Assembly (NCBI GenBank): GCA_013816855.1
Contig: JACDDT010000002.1
Location: 29,378-79,541 of the forward strand
Length of the DNA stretch: 50,164 nt
Origin: Gemmatimonadaceae bacterium
GTDB lineage: Bacteria > Gemmatimonadota > Gemmatimonadetes > Gemmatimonadales > Gemmatimonadaceae
Direction: 5' to 3'
Below are positions 40,150 through 48,415 of the stretch, piece after piece; the first letter of the stretch is position 1; every line of letters starts with the position of its first letter. The notes beneath the pieces were generated by a model, which did not search any database, was not told where the DNA came from, and saw nothing but the letters and a program-made list of their open reading frames with translations. A program made the translations under genes and the position numbers.

Positions 40150-40926
40150 ATGCCAAGGATCTCACTCGTCATACCCGCATTCAACGAGGAGCAGTTTCTC
40201 CCCGCGCTACTCGACAGCGTGGATGTGGCGCGCGCGCGTTACTCGCGCGGGCAGACCGAAGTCGAAGTTATCGTTGCCAACAACTGTTCCACCGATCGCA
40301 CTTCGGAGATCGCGCGGTCCCGCGGCTGCGTCGTTGCAGACGTGGACAAGCCGGTGATAGCTGCATCGCGCAACGGAGGCGCTCTCGCGGCGACGGGGGA
40401 CATCGTCGCCTTCATCGATGCAGACTGCACCATTCACCCCGAGACTTTCAACGTCATCGAAGACACGATGTCGTCGCAAAAAGCTGTCGCGGGTGCAACC
40501 GGCGCGCGCTTCGACCGCAGCTCTTTGGGTATCGCGGCGACGACGCTGCTAGGCGAGGTCCTGTTCTTCCTCGCGAACCTCGACATCGGAGTCGTGTTCT
40601 GTCGACGGGCCGACTGGGAAGCTGTCGGCGGATACGATGAAAATCTGAAGGTAGCCGAGGACGTCGAATTTCTCGTTGCGCTGAAGCAACTCGGCAAAAA
40701 ACGCGGCCAGCGATTCGTTCGCGCGAAAGGCGCCCGCGCTAAAACATCAGCGAGAAAGTTCGATACGCGCGGTGACTGGCATTACTTCACGATGGGGCCA
40801 CCAACCGCCGTCTTTTATCTGCTCTTAAATCGCTCTGCGCTGCAGAAGCAGATGGGCGATTCCCTCATCAGCGAATATTGGTACGATGTTCGTAAGGCCC
40901 TCCCCTCTTCTCGAGGGTCCGAATGA
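40150..40926 (+). CDS. Glycosyltransferase family 2
   Basis: 258 residues, GT-A fold: ISLVIPAFNEEQFLPALLDSV at the N-terminus, ASRNGGALAATGDIVAFIDADC with the DxD-type acidic metal site, and a WEAVGGYDENLKVAEDVEFL segment with a catalytic Asp/Glu. A hydrophobic segment TTLLGEVLFFLANLDIGVVF may touch the membrane. No signal peptide. It transfers a sugar from a nucleotide sugar to an unknown acceptor, perhaps a lipid or surface polymer. It is 5 nt after the DUF488 gene and may be cotranscribed. Confidence 0.9.
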   Translation: MPRISLVIPAFNEEQFLPALLDSVDVARARYSRGQTEVEVIVANNCSTDRTSEIARSRGCVVADVDKPVIAASRNGGALAATGDIVAFIDADCTIHPETFNVIEDTMSSQKAVAGATGARFDRSSLGIAATTLLGEVLFFLANLDIGVVFCRRADWEAVGGYDENLKVAEDVEFLVALKQLGKKRGQRFVRAKGARAKTSARKFDTRGDWHYFTMGPPTAVFYLLLNRSALQKQMGDSLISEYWYDVRKALPSSRGSE

Positions 40927-40990
40927 ACACGTTTCAAGGAATTGGATTTGTTCTGCGTGCATCCGGCATGCACCGCGACGTGCCTTCCGT

Positions 40991-42439
40991 TTAATCTCGA
41001 GCGACCCGGTCACCCGTACGGCCCTTCCTAAAATGGAGGAAAATCGGCGCCCCGATCGCAATAAGGACGAGGCCGGCGGCGGACTCGACGGGATTCGTGC
41101 GCAAAGTATTTATGAGAAGCCAAAGCGCCACTACCACAAACAGAGCGGGAAGTACCGGATAGCCGAGAACGCGATACGGGCGCGGGGCGTCCGGCTGCTT
41201 CCTCCGCAGAACGAAAACCGCGCCAGCCGTAAGCGCGAAGAATATCCAGACGGCAAATACGCACGCCGTCGTGATCTGATCGAAAGTGCCGGAGAGAGCG
41301 AGAATGCTGCCGAGTATTCCTTCAATCCAAATAGCCCGGGCGGGAACCTGTTCCGCGTTGAGCTCGCCGAGCTTCGGAAAGAACATTCCATCGCGCGCCA
41401 TCGCGAACGGCACACGTGAGTTCATGATAATGATGCCGTTCAGCGAGCCCATTACCGAGACGAGAAACGAGATCGAAACGATCTTGCCACCAGCGCTGCC
41501 GAGGAAGCTTTGCGCCGCTTTGGCCGCGACTGGAAGCGCATTTCTGAAAGCGGTCGAGTTGGAGTTCGCCACTTCGCCGAACGGAAGCGCGTAGAAGTAC
41601 GCGAAGTTCGTAAGCAGGTAAACGCCGAGCACAATCAGCATACCGTACATGAGACCGCGCGGGACGTTTCTCTGGGGATTCTCGATCTCGCCGGATACCA
41701 TCGTCATGTTGCTCCAGCCTTGAAACGCCCACAACGCCGCTATCATCGCCGCACCGAAGGCCGTGAAGGTGAGCGTGGTGGCGGCTGCCCCGGGGTACGC
41801 GGTCGCGCCTGGCGATGGCGGCGTGAAGTTCCCCATCGATCGAGTGTGCGAGAAGAAGAACGCACCTAGGACGATTGCGCCGATGCCGATGAACTTCGCG
41901 AGCGTAAGCAGCGACTGTGTAGCCCCGCCCGTGGATACGCGCGCGCTGTTCATCGCGCAGAAAACGAAAATGGTAGCGACCGCGACGACCTGCTGGGCGC
42001 CGAACGTCCAATGAATGTTCTGACCGAGCAGGTGAATATCCCGCGCCGCCCAAACCGCACCGACGGGAACGAGCGCAGAAAGAAAAGAAGCAAAACCGGT
42101 GGCGATCGCGGCGAGGCCGGTCGTGGTAATTACCGCAAAGTTCGTCCAACCGAACATGAAAGCGGGAAAATCTCCGTACGCCTCGCGCAGGAATACATAA
42201 TCCCCGCCGGCTCGCGGATACATCGCACCAAGCTCTGCGTAGGTCAGCGCACCCGCGAGAGAGAGGACACCGGCCGCGATCCAAGCGAGAAGGACCATCC
42301 CCGGGGATCCGAGCAGCTGGGACATCGGCGCAGCTTTGAAAAAAACGCCGGTGCCAATGACTGTGCCCACCAGAAGCGCGATCGCGTCGCGGAGACTGAG
42401 GAGACGGGCGAGATCCCTCTGTACCTTGGGAGTGCTCAA
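40991..42439 (-). CDS. APC superfamily amino-acid permease
   Basis: 482 residues with about 12 membrane spans. The first span has the family glycine motif (LVGTVIGTGVFF) used for substrate backbone binding, and the second segment is GALTYAELGAMYPRAGGDYVFLREAYG, a strong APC signature. Later blocks: GWSNMTMVSGEIENPQRNVPRG and NSRVPFAMARDGMFFPKLGELN. The C-terminus ends in a basic tail (FRKGRTGDRVARD). It likely takes up an amino acid or polyamine by proton symport. Preceded on its 5' side by giant hairpin D, which separates it from the MscS-like gene on the same strand. Confidence 0.93.
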   Translation of the reverse strand: MSTPKVQRDLARLLSLRDAIALLVGTVIGTGVFFKAAPMSQLLGSPGMVLLAWIAAGVLSLAGALTYAELGAMYPRAGGDYVFLREAYGDFPAFMFGWTNFAVITTTGLAAIATGFASFLSALVPVGAVWAARDIHLLGQNIHWTFGAQQVVAVATIFVFCAMNSARVSTGGATQSLLTLAKFIGIGAIVLGAFFFSHTRSMGNFTPPSPGATAYPGAAATTLTFTAFGAAMIAALWAFQGWSNMTMVSGEIENPQRNVPRGLMYGMLIVLGVYLLTNFAYFYALPFGEVANSNSTAFRNALPVAAKAAQSFLGSAGGKIVSISFLVSVMGSLNGIIIMNSRVPFAMARDGMFFPKLGELNAEQVPARAIWIEGILGSILALSGTFDQITTACVFAVWIFFALTAGAVFVLRRKQPDAPRPYRVLGYPVLPALFVVVALWLLINTLRTNPVESAAGLVLIAIGAPIFLHFRKGRTGDRVARD

Positions 42440-42453
42440 CGGAAACTACAGCT

Positions 42454-42598
42454 GAACGGGATGCGGGATCTCAGAAGCATAGTTGCAGGTTTCTGGAAAC
42501 TACCACGAGACCGTCCTGGGCACGCCAAGGACACCGACCGGTCTTGGAGTAGTTTCAAGCATCAGAGATCTGCGCCTCTGACAACCCGCATCCCGTTC
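42454..42598. repeat. Giant intergenic hairpin D (145 nt)
   Basis: Outer arms of 14 bp (GAACGGGATGCGGG at 42454-42467 with 42585-42598) are perfect, followed by GATCTC/GAGATC (42467-42472 with 42565-42570), an 18-nt arm pair (42496-42513 with 42539-42556, four mismatches) and an 8-bp top stem (42513-42520 with 42525-42532, one mismatch) with a CACG tetraloop. It lies between the MscS-like gene end and the APC permease start on the minus strand. Confidence 0.85.
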
Positions 42599-42612
42599 TT
42601 TTGTGTTGGATT

Positions 42613-43437
42613 TTACGACTCTGTGATATCGGCGTTCGCCCGGGTGTTAACCTGCACCGATTGCTGCGGTGCGACCGGGGTGCGCCGCGACCGTGGATAC
42701 TCATACGTGTCGGTGGAGATCCCTTCTTCCCGATCGAGCTCCTTGTTCTCCCGCTCTATCTCCTCGCGCTCACTCCGGTAATGATTGTACCACTCGCGTG
42801 TCACCTCGCCAGCGAGTGACGTGTTGCCGAGCCCGAATGCGAGCGCCACTGCCAGCGCGATCGCGCCGAAGAGAATCGCGAAGGCGGTGGTGACGATGTC
42901 GCTCGCAATTCCGAGCTCCTGCAGCGCCATGAACACCGCGAGCATGATGACCCCGCCTTTCCCAATCCGGGCGAGCGTCGGTCCACCGTGAAGGCCGCCA
43001 GCGGATGCCATGATCAATCCGCCAACGAAACCGCCGAGTACGATGCCGACGATCATGATCACGATTGCGGCGATGACACTCGGGATGTAGCTAACCAGCT
43101 CGGAGAACACATTGGCGAGCGATTGCAAACCGAGCGCATTCGCCGCGACAAGCATCACCGCGAACATGACGAACCAGAAAACGAGAGTCGCCGCAACACG
43201 GGTCGGGTTGACGTGCGATCCGCTGCGCAGCACTGCCTGCATCACTCCGCCGCGCTCGAGCAGCTCATTGAGCTTAATGCGCTGCATCAACCGGTCGGTC
43301 GCCTTTTCGAGAAGCCGGGCGAGAAGATACCCGGCGAATAGAATCACCAGAGCGCCGAAAAGCGCAGGGATGTAGCGGTAGATCTGGTCGAAGCTGTCCT
43401 GCAGTCTTTCGCCGAAGCCGGCGGTGGTCGTATCCAT
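42613..43437 (-). CDS. Membrane protein with conserved TM-helix repeats (MscS-related, CmpX-like)
   Basis: 274 residues. Membrane spans include YIPALFGALVILFAGYLLARLL, VAATLVFWFVMFAVMLVAANA, VIAAIVIMIVGIVLGGFVGGLI and TTAFAILFGAIALAVALAFGLG. The repeated pattern 'I/V-xAxxIxxxGxxLxx' is the conserved TM-helix domain found in MscS-related proteins such as CmpX. The MscS pore and beta-domain are not present. The C-terminus is long, charged and probably cytosolic (REEIERENKELDREEG). Role likely in osmotic or envelope homeostasis, by analogy. Confidence 0.82.
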   Translation of the reverse strand: MDTTTAGFGERLQDSFDQIYRYIPALFGALVILFAGYLLARLLEKATDRLMQRIKLNELLERGGVMQAVLRSGSHVNPTRVAATLVFWFVMFAVMLVAANALGLQSLANVFSELVSYIPSVIAAIVIMIVGIVLGGFVGGLIMASAGGLHGGPTLARIGKGGVIMLAVFMALQELGIASDIVTTAFAILFGAIALAVALAFGLGNTSLAGEVTREWYNHYRSEREEIERENKELDREEGISTDTYEYPRSRRTPVAPQQSVQVNTRANADITES

Positions 43438-43592
43438 CTGGATCGCTCGGGGGAAGTTGGGGAACGCCCAAAAAGATACCGGCCTGAGCCCCGTTTCGCC
43501 TGCCGAGAAAGCTAGACCTGGGCCGGCCGGCGGTGCAGCTTTTCTACTTCGGCAACCGCTCCACCCGCCTTCCGCAGCAGAGGCCTCAAAAG

Positions 43593-43928
43593 ATGTCTTC
43601 CTACGCTCCCGCCAACACTGTCAAATACTGCGACTTTTGCAGCGGCATAATGTCCGCCGAGACGACGACATGCCCGCATTGTCTGGCTCTGCAAACAGGC
43701 GCCGGCGGGCCCGGCGAAAGTGACAAGCTGCGCTTCCCTGCATTCATGCTCGCCATCATCTTCGGCGTTTTCGGCGCCCACCGCTTCTACGTCGGGAAGA
43801 CGGGATCTGCGATCGTGCAGCTTTGCACCCTTGGCGGGCTTGGCATCTGGGCAATGGTTGATTGTATCATCATCGCATCCGGCGGATTCACCGATGGGAA
43901 CGGGAAGCGAATTATCAGGTGGACCTGA
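43593..43928 (+). CDS. TM2-domain protein with N-terminal zinc ribbon
   Basis: 111 residues. The N-terminus has a CxxC...CxxC zinc ribbon (YCDFCSGIMSAETTTCPHC). A TM2 domain follows: AFMLAIIFGVFGAHRFYVGK, then AIVQLCTLGGLGIWAMVDCIII with the conserved GxHRFYxG and the WxxxD motif, ending in GGFTDGNGKRI. TM2 proteins are small membrane proteins of unsettled role. The start at 43593 places the zinc ribbon right at the N-terminus; the frame extends upstream to 43533 without further similarity. Divergent from the MscS-like gene. Confidence 0.9.
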   Translation: MSSYAPANTVKYCDFCSGIMSAETTTCPHCLALQTGAGGPGESDKLRFPAFMLAIIFGVFGAHRFYVGKTGSAIVQLCTLGGLGIWAMVDCIIIASGGFTDGNGKRIIRWT

Positions 43929-43972
43929 GCTCCGTGACCCAATCCCTCCGTCTAAAACACACTCGAGGTTCT

Positions 43973-45373
43973 GTGCGTAACCACATCTTCCTTGCTGCCC
44001 TACTCGTTGGCGTCGCCGCACCGATTGGCGCGCAACAATTCTCAAAGACTTCCGATGGGGATCTCACAAGACAAATCGACTCGATCTCCAACGCCGTGCT
44101 CGCGGCGACCGGAGTACCCAGCGCAACGGTCGCCGTGGTGAGCCACGGGCGACTCGTGTACGCAAATGCGTACGGAAACGCCAAACTCGATCCGAGCGTC
44201 GCCGCGTCGCCGTCGATGCGCTACGCGCTAGGATCCATCAGCAAGCAGTTCACCGCCTCGGCGATCTTGCTGCTTCAGGAAGAAGGGAAACTCTCCCTTG
44301 ATGATCCGGTGTCGAAATTCATTCCCGGGCTGACACACGGGGACAAGATCACCGTGCGCCAGGTTTTGTCGCACACTTCGGGTTATCAGGATTTCTGGCC
44401 GCAAGACTACCTGATGCCCCCGATGAAGAAGTCGGTGACGCCTCAGCAGATTGTCGATCGCTGGGGAAAGCAGGCCCTCGACTTCGAGCCGGGCTCACGC
44501 TGGCAGTACAGCAACACGAACTACACGATCGCAGGAATGATCGTCGAAAAAGCTGCGGGAATGCCGTATTACGATTTCATTCGCAAGCGGATTCTCGTTC
44601 CGCTCGGTATGACGAGCGCGCTCAACTTCGACGTGAATCCGCGCGCTGCCGACGCCACGGGTTACATCCGCTACGCACTCGGCCCGCTGCATTCCGCGCC
44701 GGACGCGGGCGCCGGATGGATGTGGGCCGCAGGAGAGCTGGCGATGACGGCAAGCGACCTGGCGAAGTGGGACATCGCGATGATCAACAAGAGTCTGCTC
44801 AAGCCGGCATCTTATCGCGCTCTCCAAAACGACGTGCATCTCAGTAACGGCGCGGCAACCGGATACGGACTCGGCGTCGACGTCTCTATGTCCAATGGAC
44901 ATTTCCTCGTCGAGCATGGCGGTGAGGTTTCCGGCTTCACCGCCGAGAATAGGGTCTATCCCAATGATAGCGCCGCGATAGTCGTGCTCACCAATCAGGA
45001 TGCGGCTCCAGCGTCGGGTGCAATCGCGCAGCAGATCGCCGCGCAGCTTTTCGCAACCGAGGACGCGACAGCGAAGAGTGAAGAATCGCGCATCCGCTCA
45101 ATTTTCGAGGGACTGCGCCGCGGAGAAATCGACCGTACTCAATTCACGTCAAATGCAAATGCGTACTTTGACGAGATCGCGCTCAAGGATTTTGCGTCCA
45201 GCCTCGCACCCCTCGGTGAGCTGCGGTCGTTCACACAGATTAGTCAGTCGCTGCGCGGCGGATATGTGCTTCGGAGATATCGCGCGAGCTTTGCGGCGCG
45301 TTCGCTCAGAGTCTGGATCTTCGAGCAGCCGGACGGGAAGCTGGAACAGCTTCAAGTTGCACCAATCGCCTGA
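43973..45373 (+). CDS. Serine hydrolase of the beta-lactamase (class C-like / S12) family, secreted
   Basis: 466 residues from the GTG at 43973, which gives a clean signal peptide (NHIFLAALLVGVAAPIGA) after a GAGG. The catalytic SxxK is GSISKQF (Ser88, Lys91), the second motif is YSNTNY and the third EHGGEVSG, so the active site is complete. These are beta-lactamase fold DD-peptidases/esterases, and the length with a C-terminal 100-residue extension (after KSEESRIRSIFEGL) fits the 'serine hydrolase' penicillin-binding group more than resistance enzymes. Substrate unknown. A GTG at 43934 is an alternative start. Gene starts 44 nt after the TM2 gene. Confidence 0.9.
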   Translation: MRNHIFLAALLVGVAAPIGAQQFSKTSDGDLTRQIDSISNAVLAATGVPSATVAVVSHGRLVYANAYGNAKLDPSVAASPSMRYALGSISKQFTASAILLLQEEGKLSLDDPVSKFIPGLTHGDKITVRQVLSHTSGYQDFWPQDYLMPPMKKSVTPQQIVDRWGKQALDFEPGSRWQYSNTNYTIAGMIVEKAAGMPYYDFIRKRILVPLGMTSALNFDVNPRAADATGYIRYALGPLHSAPDAGAGWMWAAGELAMTASDLAKWDIAMINKSLLKPASYRALQNDVHLSNGAATGYGLGVDVSMSNGHFLVEHGGEVSGFTAENRVYPNDSAAIVVLTNQDAAPASGAIAQQIAAQLFATEDATAKSEESRIRSIFEGLRRGEIDRTQFTSNANAYFDEIALKDFASSLAPLGELRSFTQISQSLRGGYVLRRYRASFAARSLRVWIFEQPDGKLEQLQVAPIA

Positions 45374-45399
45374 GCTGAATAAACCAATAAGGAGAGTAA

Positions 45400-45738
45400 G
45401 TGCTTTATAGAATCCAGCGCTTCGGCATCAAGCAGACGAGCAAGCTTGCAGGCATCGTCTATTTCCTGCTCGGGATCATGCTGATTCCGTTCTTCTATCT
45501 GGCGATACTCGCTCCGCCGCCACCGGGCGCGCCGCCACGTTCGCAAAACATGAGCCCGGGGCTGCTGCTATTGCTTCCGTTTTTCTATGGAGTCGTCGGG
45601 TACGTGATGACGGCACTCATCCTCTACATTTACAACCGGGTCGCGATGAAGGCCGGCGGTGTCGAGCTCGACATTGTTTATGCGGTCGAGCCCGCGGCGG
45701 CAGCGGAGCACGGTGCGCCAATCACGCCGGTTCCCTAG
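45400..45738 (+). CDS. Small membrane protein, DUF3566-like
   Basis: 112 residues from the GTG at 45400, preceded by AAGGAG. Two membrane spans (KLAGIVYFLLGIMLIPFFYLAIL and LLLLLPFFYGVVGYVMTALILYIYN) flank a Pro-rich loop (APPPPGAPPRSQN). The end of the second span, YNRVAMKAGGVELD, resembles the 'YNLVA...GGIE' ending of DUF3566-like and similar small bacterial membrane proteins, from memory. Function unknown. Its end overlaps the zinc-ribbon gene on the other strand by four bases. Confidence 0.65.
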   Translation: MLYRIQRFGIKQTSKLAGIVYFLLGIMLIPFFYLAILAPPPPGAPPRSQNMSPGLLLLLPFFYGVVGYVMTALILYIYNRVAMKAGGVELDIVYAVEPAAAAEHGAPITPVP

Positions 45739-45983
45739 TTGCGGGTCCCGCGCGCGATGTCGAACACCGCGCTGCGTTTGCACTTGCCGCAGATGAGCCA
45801 GTCGCGCTTCCGCGCATAGCCGAGCCCGAATGAGCCGCCGCCGATATCGCGGTGGCTCATTTTCACATCGCAGGTCGGGCAAACCGGCGGCTCGCCGTTC
45901 GTAAGTGACTCGCGGATGCGCGCGAGCTCTTCGTTTGAAAACTGCGCAGGCTTCGAGCTCCCTTCGGCGTTTTCGTCCGTCAT
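45735..45983 (-). CDS. Zinc-ribbon protein, unknown
   Basis: 82 residues. Two Cys pairs, CPTC (residues 35-38) and CGKC (about 65-68), spaced by about 27 residues form a probable zinc ribbon. The N-terminus (SNEELARIRESLTNGE) is helical and acidic. A DNA- or protein-binding role is plausible but not known. The start overlaps the end of the dehydrogenase gene by four bases on the same strand, so the two are probably one transcript. Confidence 0.75.
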   Translation of the reverse strand: MTDENAEGSSKPAQFSNEELARIRESLTNGEPPVCPTCDVKMSHRDIGGGSFGLGYARKRDWLICGKCKRSAVFDIARGTRN

Positions 45984-47017
45984 TCGGAAATTTTCACGAC
46001 GACTTTCCCGAACTGCTCCGCTTTCTGAAGACGCGCAAATGCATCGCGCCCCTTCTCGAGCCCGAAGACCGAATCAACCGGCGGTAGCAGATTTCCCTTT
46101 CGCAGCTCCGCGGCGATCGCGTCGAACTCCGCGTCGTTACCCATCGTAGATCCGAGTATGTCCCATTGATTCCAGAATAAGCGGCGGCCGTCAGTTTCGA
46201 GCTTGGGGCCGGAGCTCACCCCGCACGTGACGAGACGGCCTTGTTTGGCGAGTGCGCCGAGCGAAGAATTCCACGTCGCTTCGCCAACGCTGTCGATGAC
46301 GGCATCGACACCGCGCTTGTTGGTGCGAACACGGATCTCTTTTGCAACGTCGGTGCTTCGATTGTTGAGCGTATGATCGGCGCCGAGCTTCTGCGCTTTC
46401 TCGAGCTTTTCGTCGCTGCTCGACGTGACCCACACATTGGCGCCGATCTGCTTGCAGATTTGCAGCGCGGCGATCGCGACGCCGCCTCCGATTCCTTGAA
46501 TCAGAACATGCTCCCCTTTCTTTACACGCGCGCGCGTATGAACCATTCGCCACGCGGTTAGAGTAGCGAGACTGAATGCGGCTGCAGATTCCGGAGGTAT
46601 CGATTTTGGAATGCTGCGCACGTTTTTCGCCGGCACCACTATGTACTCCGCCATCGTTCCAGACCTGTGCTCGCCCAGCAGCTGGAAGTTGACGCAGCTC
46701 GATTGTTCGCCTGCTTTACAGTATTCGCACGTCCCGTCGCTCAAGCCGGGATTCACGATTACGGTCTCACCTGCTCTCACCGAGTCGACGCCAGGGCCGA
46801 GGGTGTCGATGACCCCCGTCGCATCCGCTCCCATCACCCATTTCGGGGAAATCTTCACACCCGGGAGGCCGGCAAGCACGAAGAGATCGAGGTGGTTGAG
46901 GGCCGCAGCGGTGACTCGTATCCGCACCTCGCCCGCGCCGGGCTCGGGAATTGGCAGATCGGTGCGGTACTCGAGCTGGTCGAGTCCGCCATTGGCGGAG
47001 ATGGTTAGTGCTCGCAC
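45980..47017 (-). CDS. Zinc-type alcohol dehydrogenase / quinone oxidoreductase family protein
   Basis: 345 residues of the medium-chain dehydrogenase family. The NAD(P)-binding segment is HVLIQGIGGGVAIAALQICKQIGANVWVTSSSDEK. The N-terminal part has LDLFVLAGLPGVKISPKWVMGADATGVI typical of the group. The structural zinc loop is degraded: DGTCEYCKAGEQSSC keeps three of the four usual cysteines. The catalytic Cys equivalent is not clear, so it is probably a quinone oxidoreductase-like enzyme, not a true alcohol dehydrogenase. GTG start at 47017. Divergent from the sucB gene across a short region holding an inverted repeat. Confidence 0.88.
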   Translation of the reverse strand: MRALTISANGGLDQLEYRTDLPIPEPGAGEVRIRVTAAALNHLDLFVLAGLPGVKISPKWVMGADATGVIDTLGPGVDSVRAGETVIVNPGLSDGTCEYCKAGEQSSCVNFQLLGEHRSGTMAEYIVVPAKNVRSIPKSIPPESAAAFSLATLTAWRMVHTRARVKKGEHVLIQGIGGGVAIAALQICKQIGANVWVTSSSDEKLEKAQKLGADHTLNNRSTDVAKEIRVRTNKRGVDAVIDSVGEATWNSSLGALAKQGRLVTCGVSSGPKLETDGRRLFWNQWDILGSTMGNDAEFDAIAAELRKGNLLPPVDSVFGLEKGRDAFARLQKAEQFGKVVVKISE

Positions 47018-47047
47018 GGGTTCGTGAGGACGTTATATTCAGGCGGT

Positions 47048-47064
47048 CACTACTATAAGTAGTG
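47048..47064. promoter_or_regulatory. Inverted repeat in divergent promoter region (candidate operator)
   Basis: CACTAC-TATAA-GTAGTG is a perfect 6+5+6 palindrome. Its centre TATAAG could serve as a -10 element for the sucB-lpd operon, and on the opposite strand TATAAC (47033-47038) could be the -10 of the dehydrogenase gene. Only position and symmetry support this. No matching -35 is clear. Confidence 0.45.
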
Positions 47065-47119
47065 GCGCCGGAGGCACGCGGCTAAGTTATCGACCACATC
47101 CGCTCCTCAACAATACTGA

Positions 47120-48412
47120 ATGATCTCGATTAAAGTCCCACCTCTCGGTGAATCCATAGTCGAAGCCACTGTCTCGCGGTGGCTCAAGAATGAAGGCGAC
47201 GCAGTTGCCGCGGGCGAGACTCTCGTGGAGCTCGAGACCGACAAGATCACGGTCGAGGTTCCCGCTCTCAAAGCCGGCACGCTTACTAAGCGTTCCCACG
47301 GCGAGGGCGATGTCGTGAAGGTCGACGACATCCTGGGTGAACTCGACGAGACGAGAGTTGGAGTTAGTGCGGGGTCGTCGTCTGCAGATGGGGCTACGGC
47401 CGCTGGCCCTCGCGACGCGGGCGCCGTCGGCGGCGCACCGGTCGCTCGGGAGGCGGCCTCCGCCCCACCCGCAGCCTCCGCCGGAACCCAGAAATCGTCA
47501 CCCGCGGCACGCAACATTGGCGCCGAGAAAGGTGTCGACATTTCCAGTGTCGCCGGAACCGGTCGGGGTGGTGTCGTGAGCAAGCCGGACGTAATCGGCG
47601 CGATCACGGGAGGCGCGGGCGCTCCGCCGACTCCTGCTTCCGGCGCGCCACGCTCCGCTCCGGCCGCTCCGACGAAAACCGTTCCGACGTTCACTGGAGG
47701 CGTGACGAACGCCGCCGAGCGTGAAACCCGTGAGAAGATGAGCACGCGAAGGAAACGCATCGCGGAAAATCTTCTTCAGTCGCAGCACGCTACCGCGCAT
47801 CTCACCACGTTCAATGAAGTGGACATGTCTGCGCTCAATTCGCTGCGCGACAAGTTCAAGGAAAAAGTCGAGAAGCAGTACGGGGTGAAGCTCACCTTCA
47901 TGCCCTTCTTCGTGAAGGCGGCGTGTGTCGCGCTTCGTGATTTCCCGACGATAAATGCGCAGGTGGATGGCGATTCCATCATCTACAAGCATTACGTCAA
48001 CATGGGAATCGCCGTCGCGTCCGATCAGGGGCTCGTCGTCCCCAACATCAAGGACGCCGACCGTAAAGGAACGCTAGAGATCTCGCAGGACATTTCCAAT
48101 GTCGCAAAGCGCGCACGCGATACGAAGCTGACGATGGACGATCTCACCGGCGGCACCTTCACCATCACCAACGGTGGCGTGTTCGGCTCGCTCGTCTCCA
48201 CGCCGATCATCAACTTCCCCCAGGTCGGAATACTCGGCCTGCATAAAACGCAAGATCGCCCCGTCGCCATTGACGGACAGGTCGTCGTCCGGCCAATGAT
48301 GTACATCGCTCTCTCATACGACCATAGAATCGTCGAAGGACAGCAGGCGGTGCAGTTCCTCGTGCGCGTGAAGGAGCTGATCGAGGATCCCGCCGCCATG
48401 CTCATCGAGTAA
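47120..48412 (+). CDS. sucB: Dihydrolipoamide succinyltransferase (E2 of 2-oxoglutarate dehydrogenase)
   Basis: 430 residues. N-terminal lipoyl domain with Lys42 in ETDKITVEVPA. A long Ala/Gly/Ser/Pro-rich linker (about 75-135) precedes an E3-binding domain (ARNIGAEKGVDISSVAGTGRG). The catalytic domain has KAACVALRDFPTINAQVDGD, DDLTGGTFTITNGGVFGS and the active-site SYDHRIVEGQQAVQF with the catalytic His. This sequence style (LTTFNEVDMSALNSL, GVFGSLVSTPIINFPQ) is SucB-like more than pyruvate E2. The E1 gene (sucA) is not upstream here. The E3 gene lpd begins 3 nt downstream. The E2 core transfers succinyl groups to CoA. Confidence 0.93.
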   Translation: MISIKVPPLGESIVEATVSRWLKNEGDAVAAGETLVELETDKITVEVPALKAGTLTKRSHGEGDVVKVDDILGELDETRVGVSAGSSSADGATAAGPRDAGAVGGAPVAREAASAPPAASAGTQKSSPAARNIGAEKGVDISSVAGTGRGGVVSKPDVIGAITGGAGAPPTPASGAPRSAPAAPTKTVPTFTGGVTNAAERETREKMSTRRKRIAENLLQSQHATAHLTTFNEVDMSALNSLRDKFKEKVEKQYGVKLTFMPFFVKAACVALRDFPTINAQVDGDSIIYKHYVNMGIAVASDQGLVVPNIKDADRKGTLEISQDISNVAKRARDTKLTMDDLTGGTFTITNGGVFGSLVSTPIINFPQVGILGLHKTQDRPVAIDGQVVVRPMMYIALSYDHRIVEGQQAVQFLVRVKELIEDPAAMLIE

Positions 48413-48415
48413 GCA

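Noticed and set aside
5068-42598. Integron attC sites as explanation of the giant hairpins
   Set aside because: Elements A, B and D have AAC...GTT termini, but neither end fits RYYYAAC/GTTRRRY, the elements are not in tandem with cassettes and no integrase is present.
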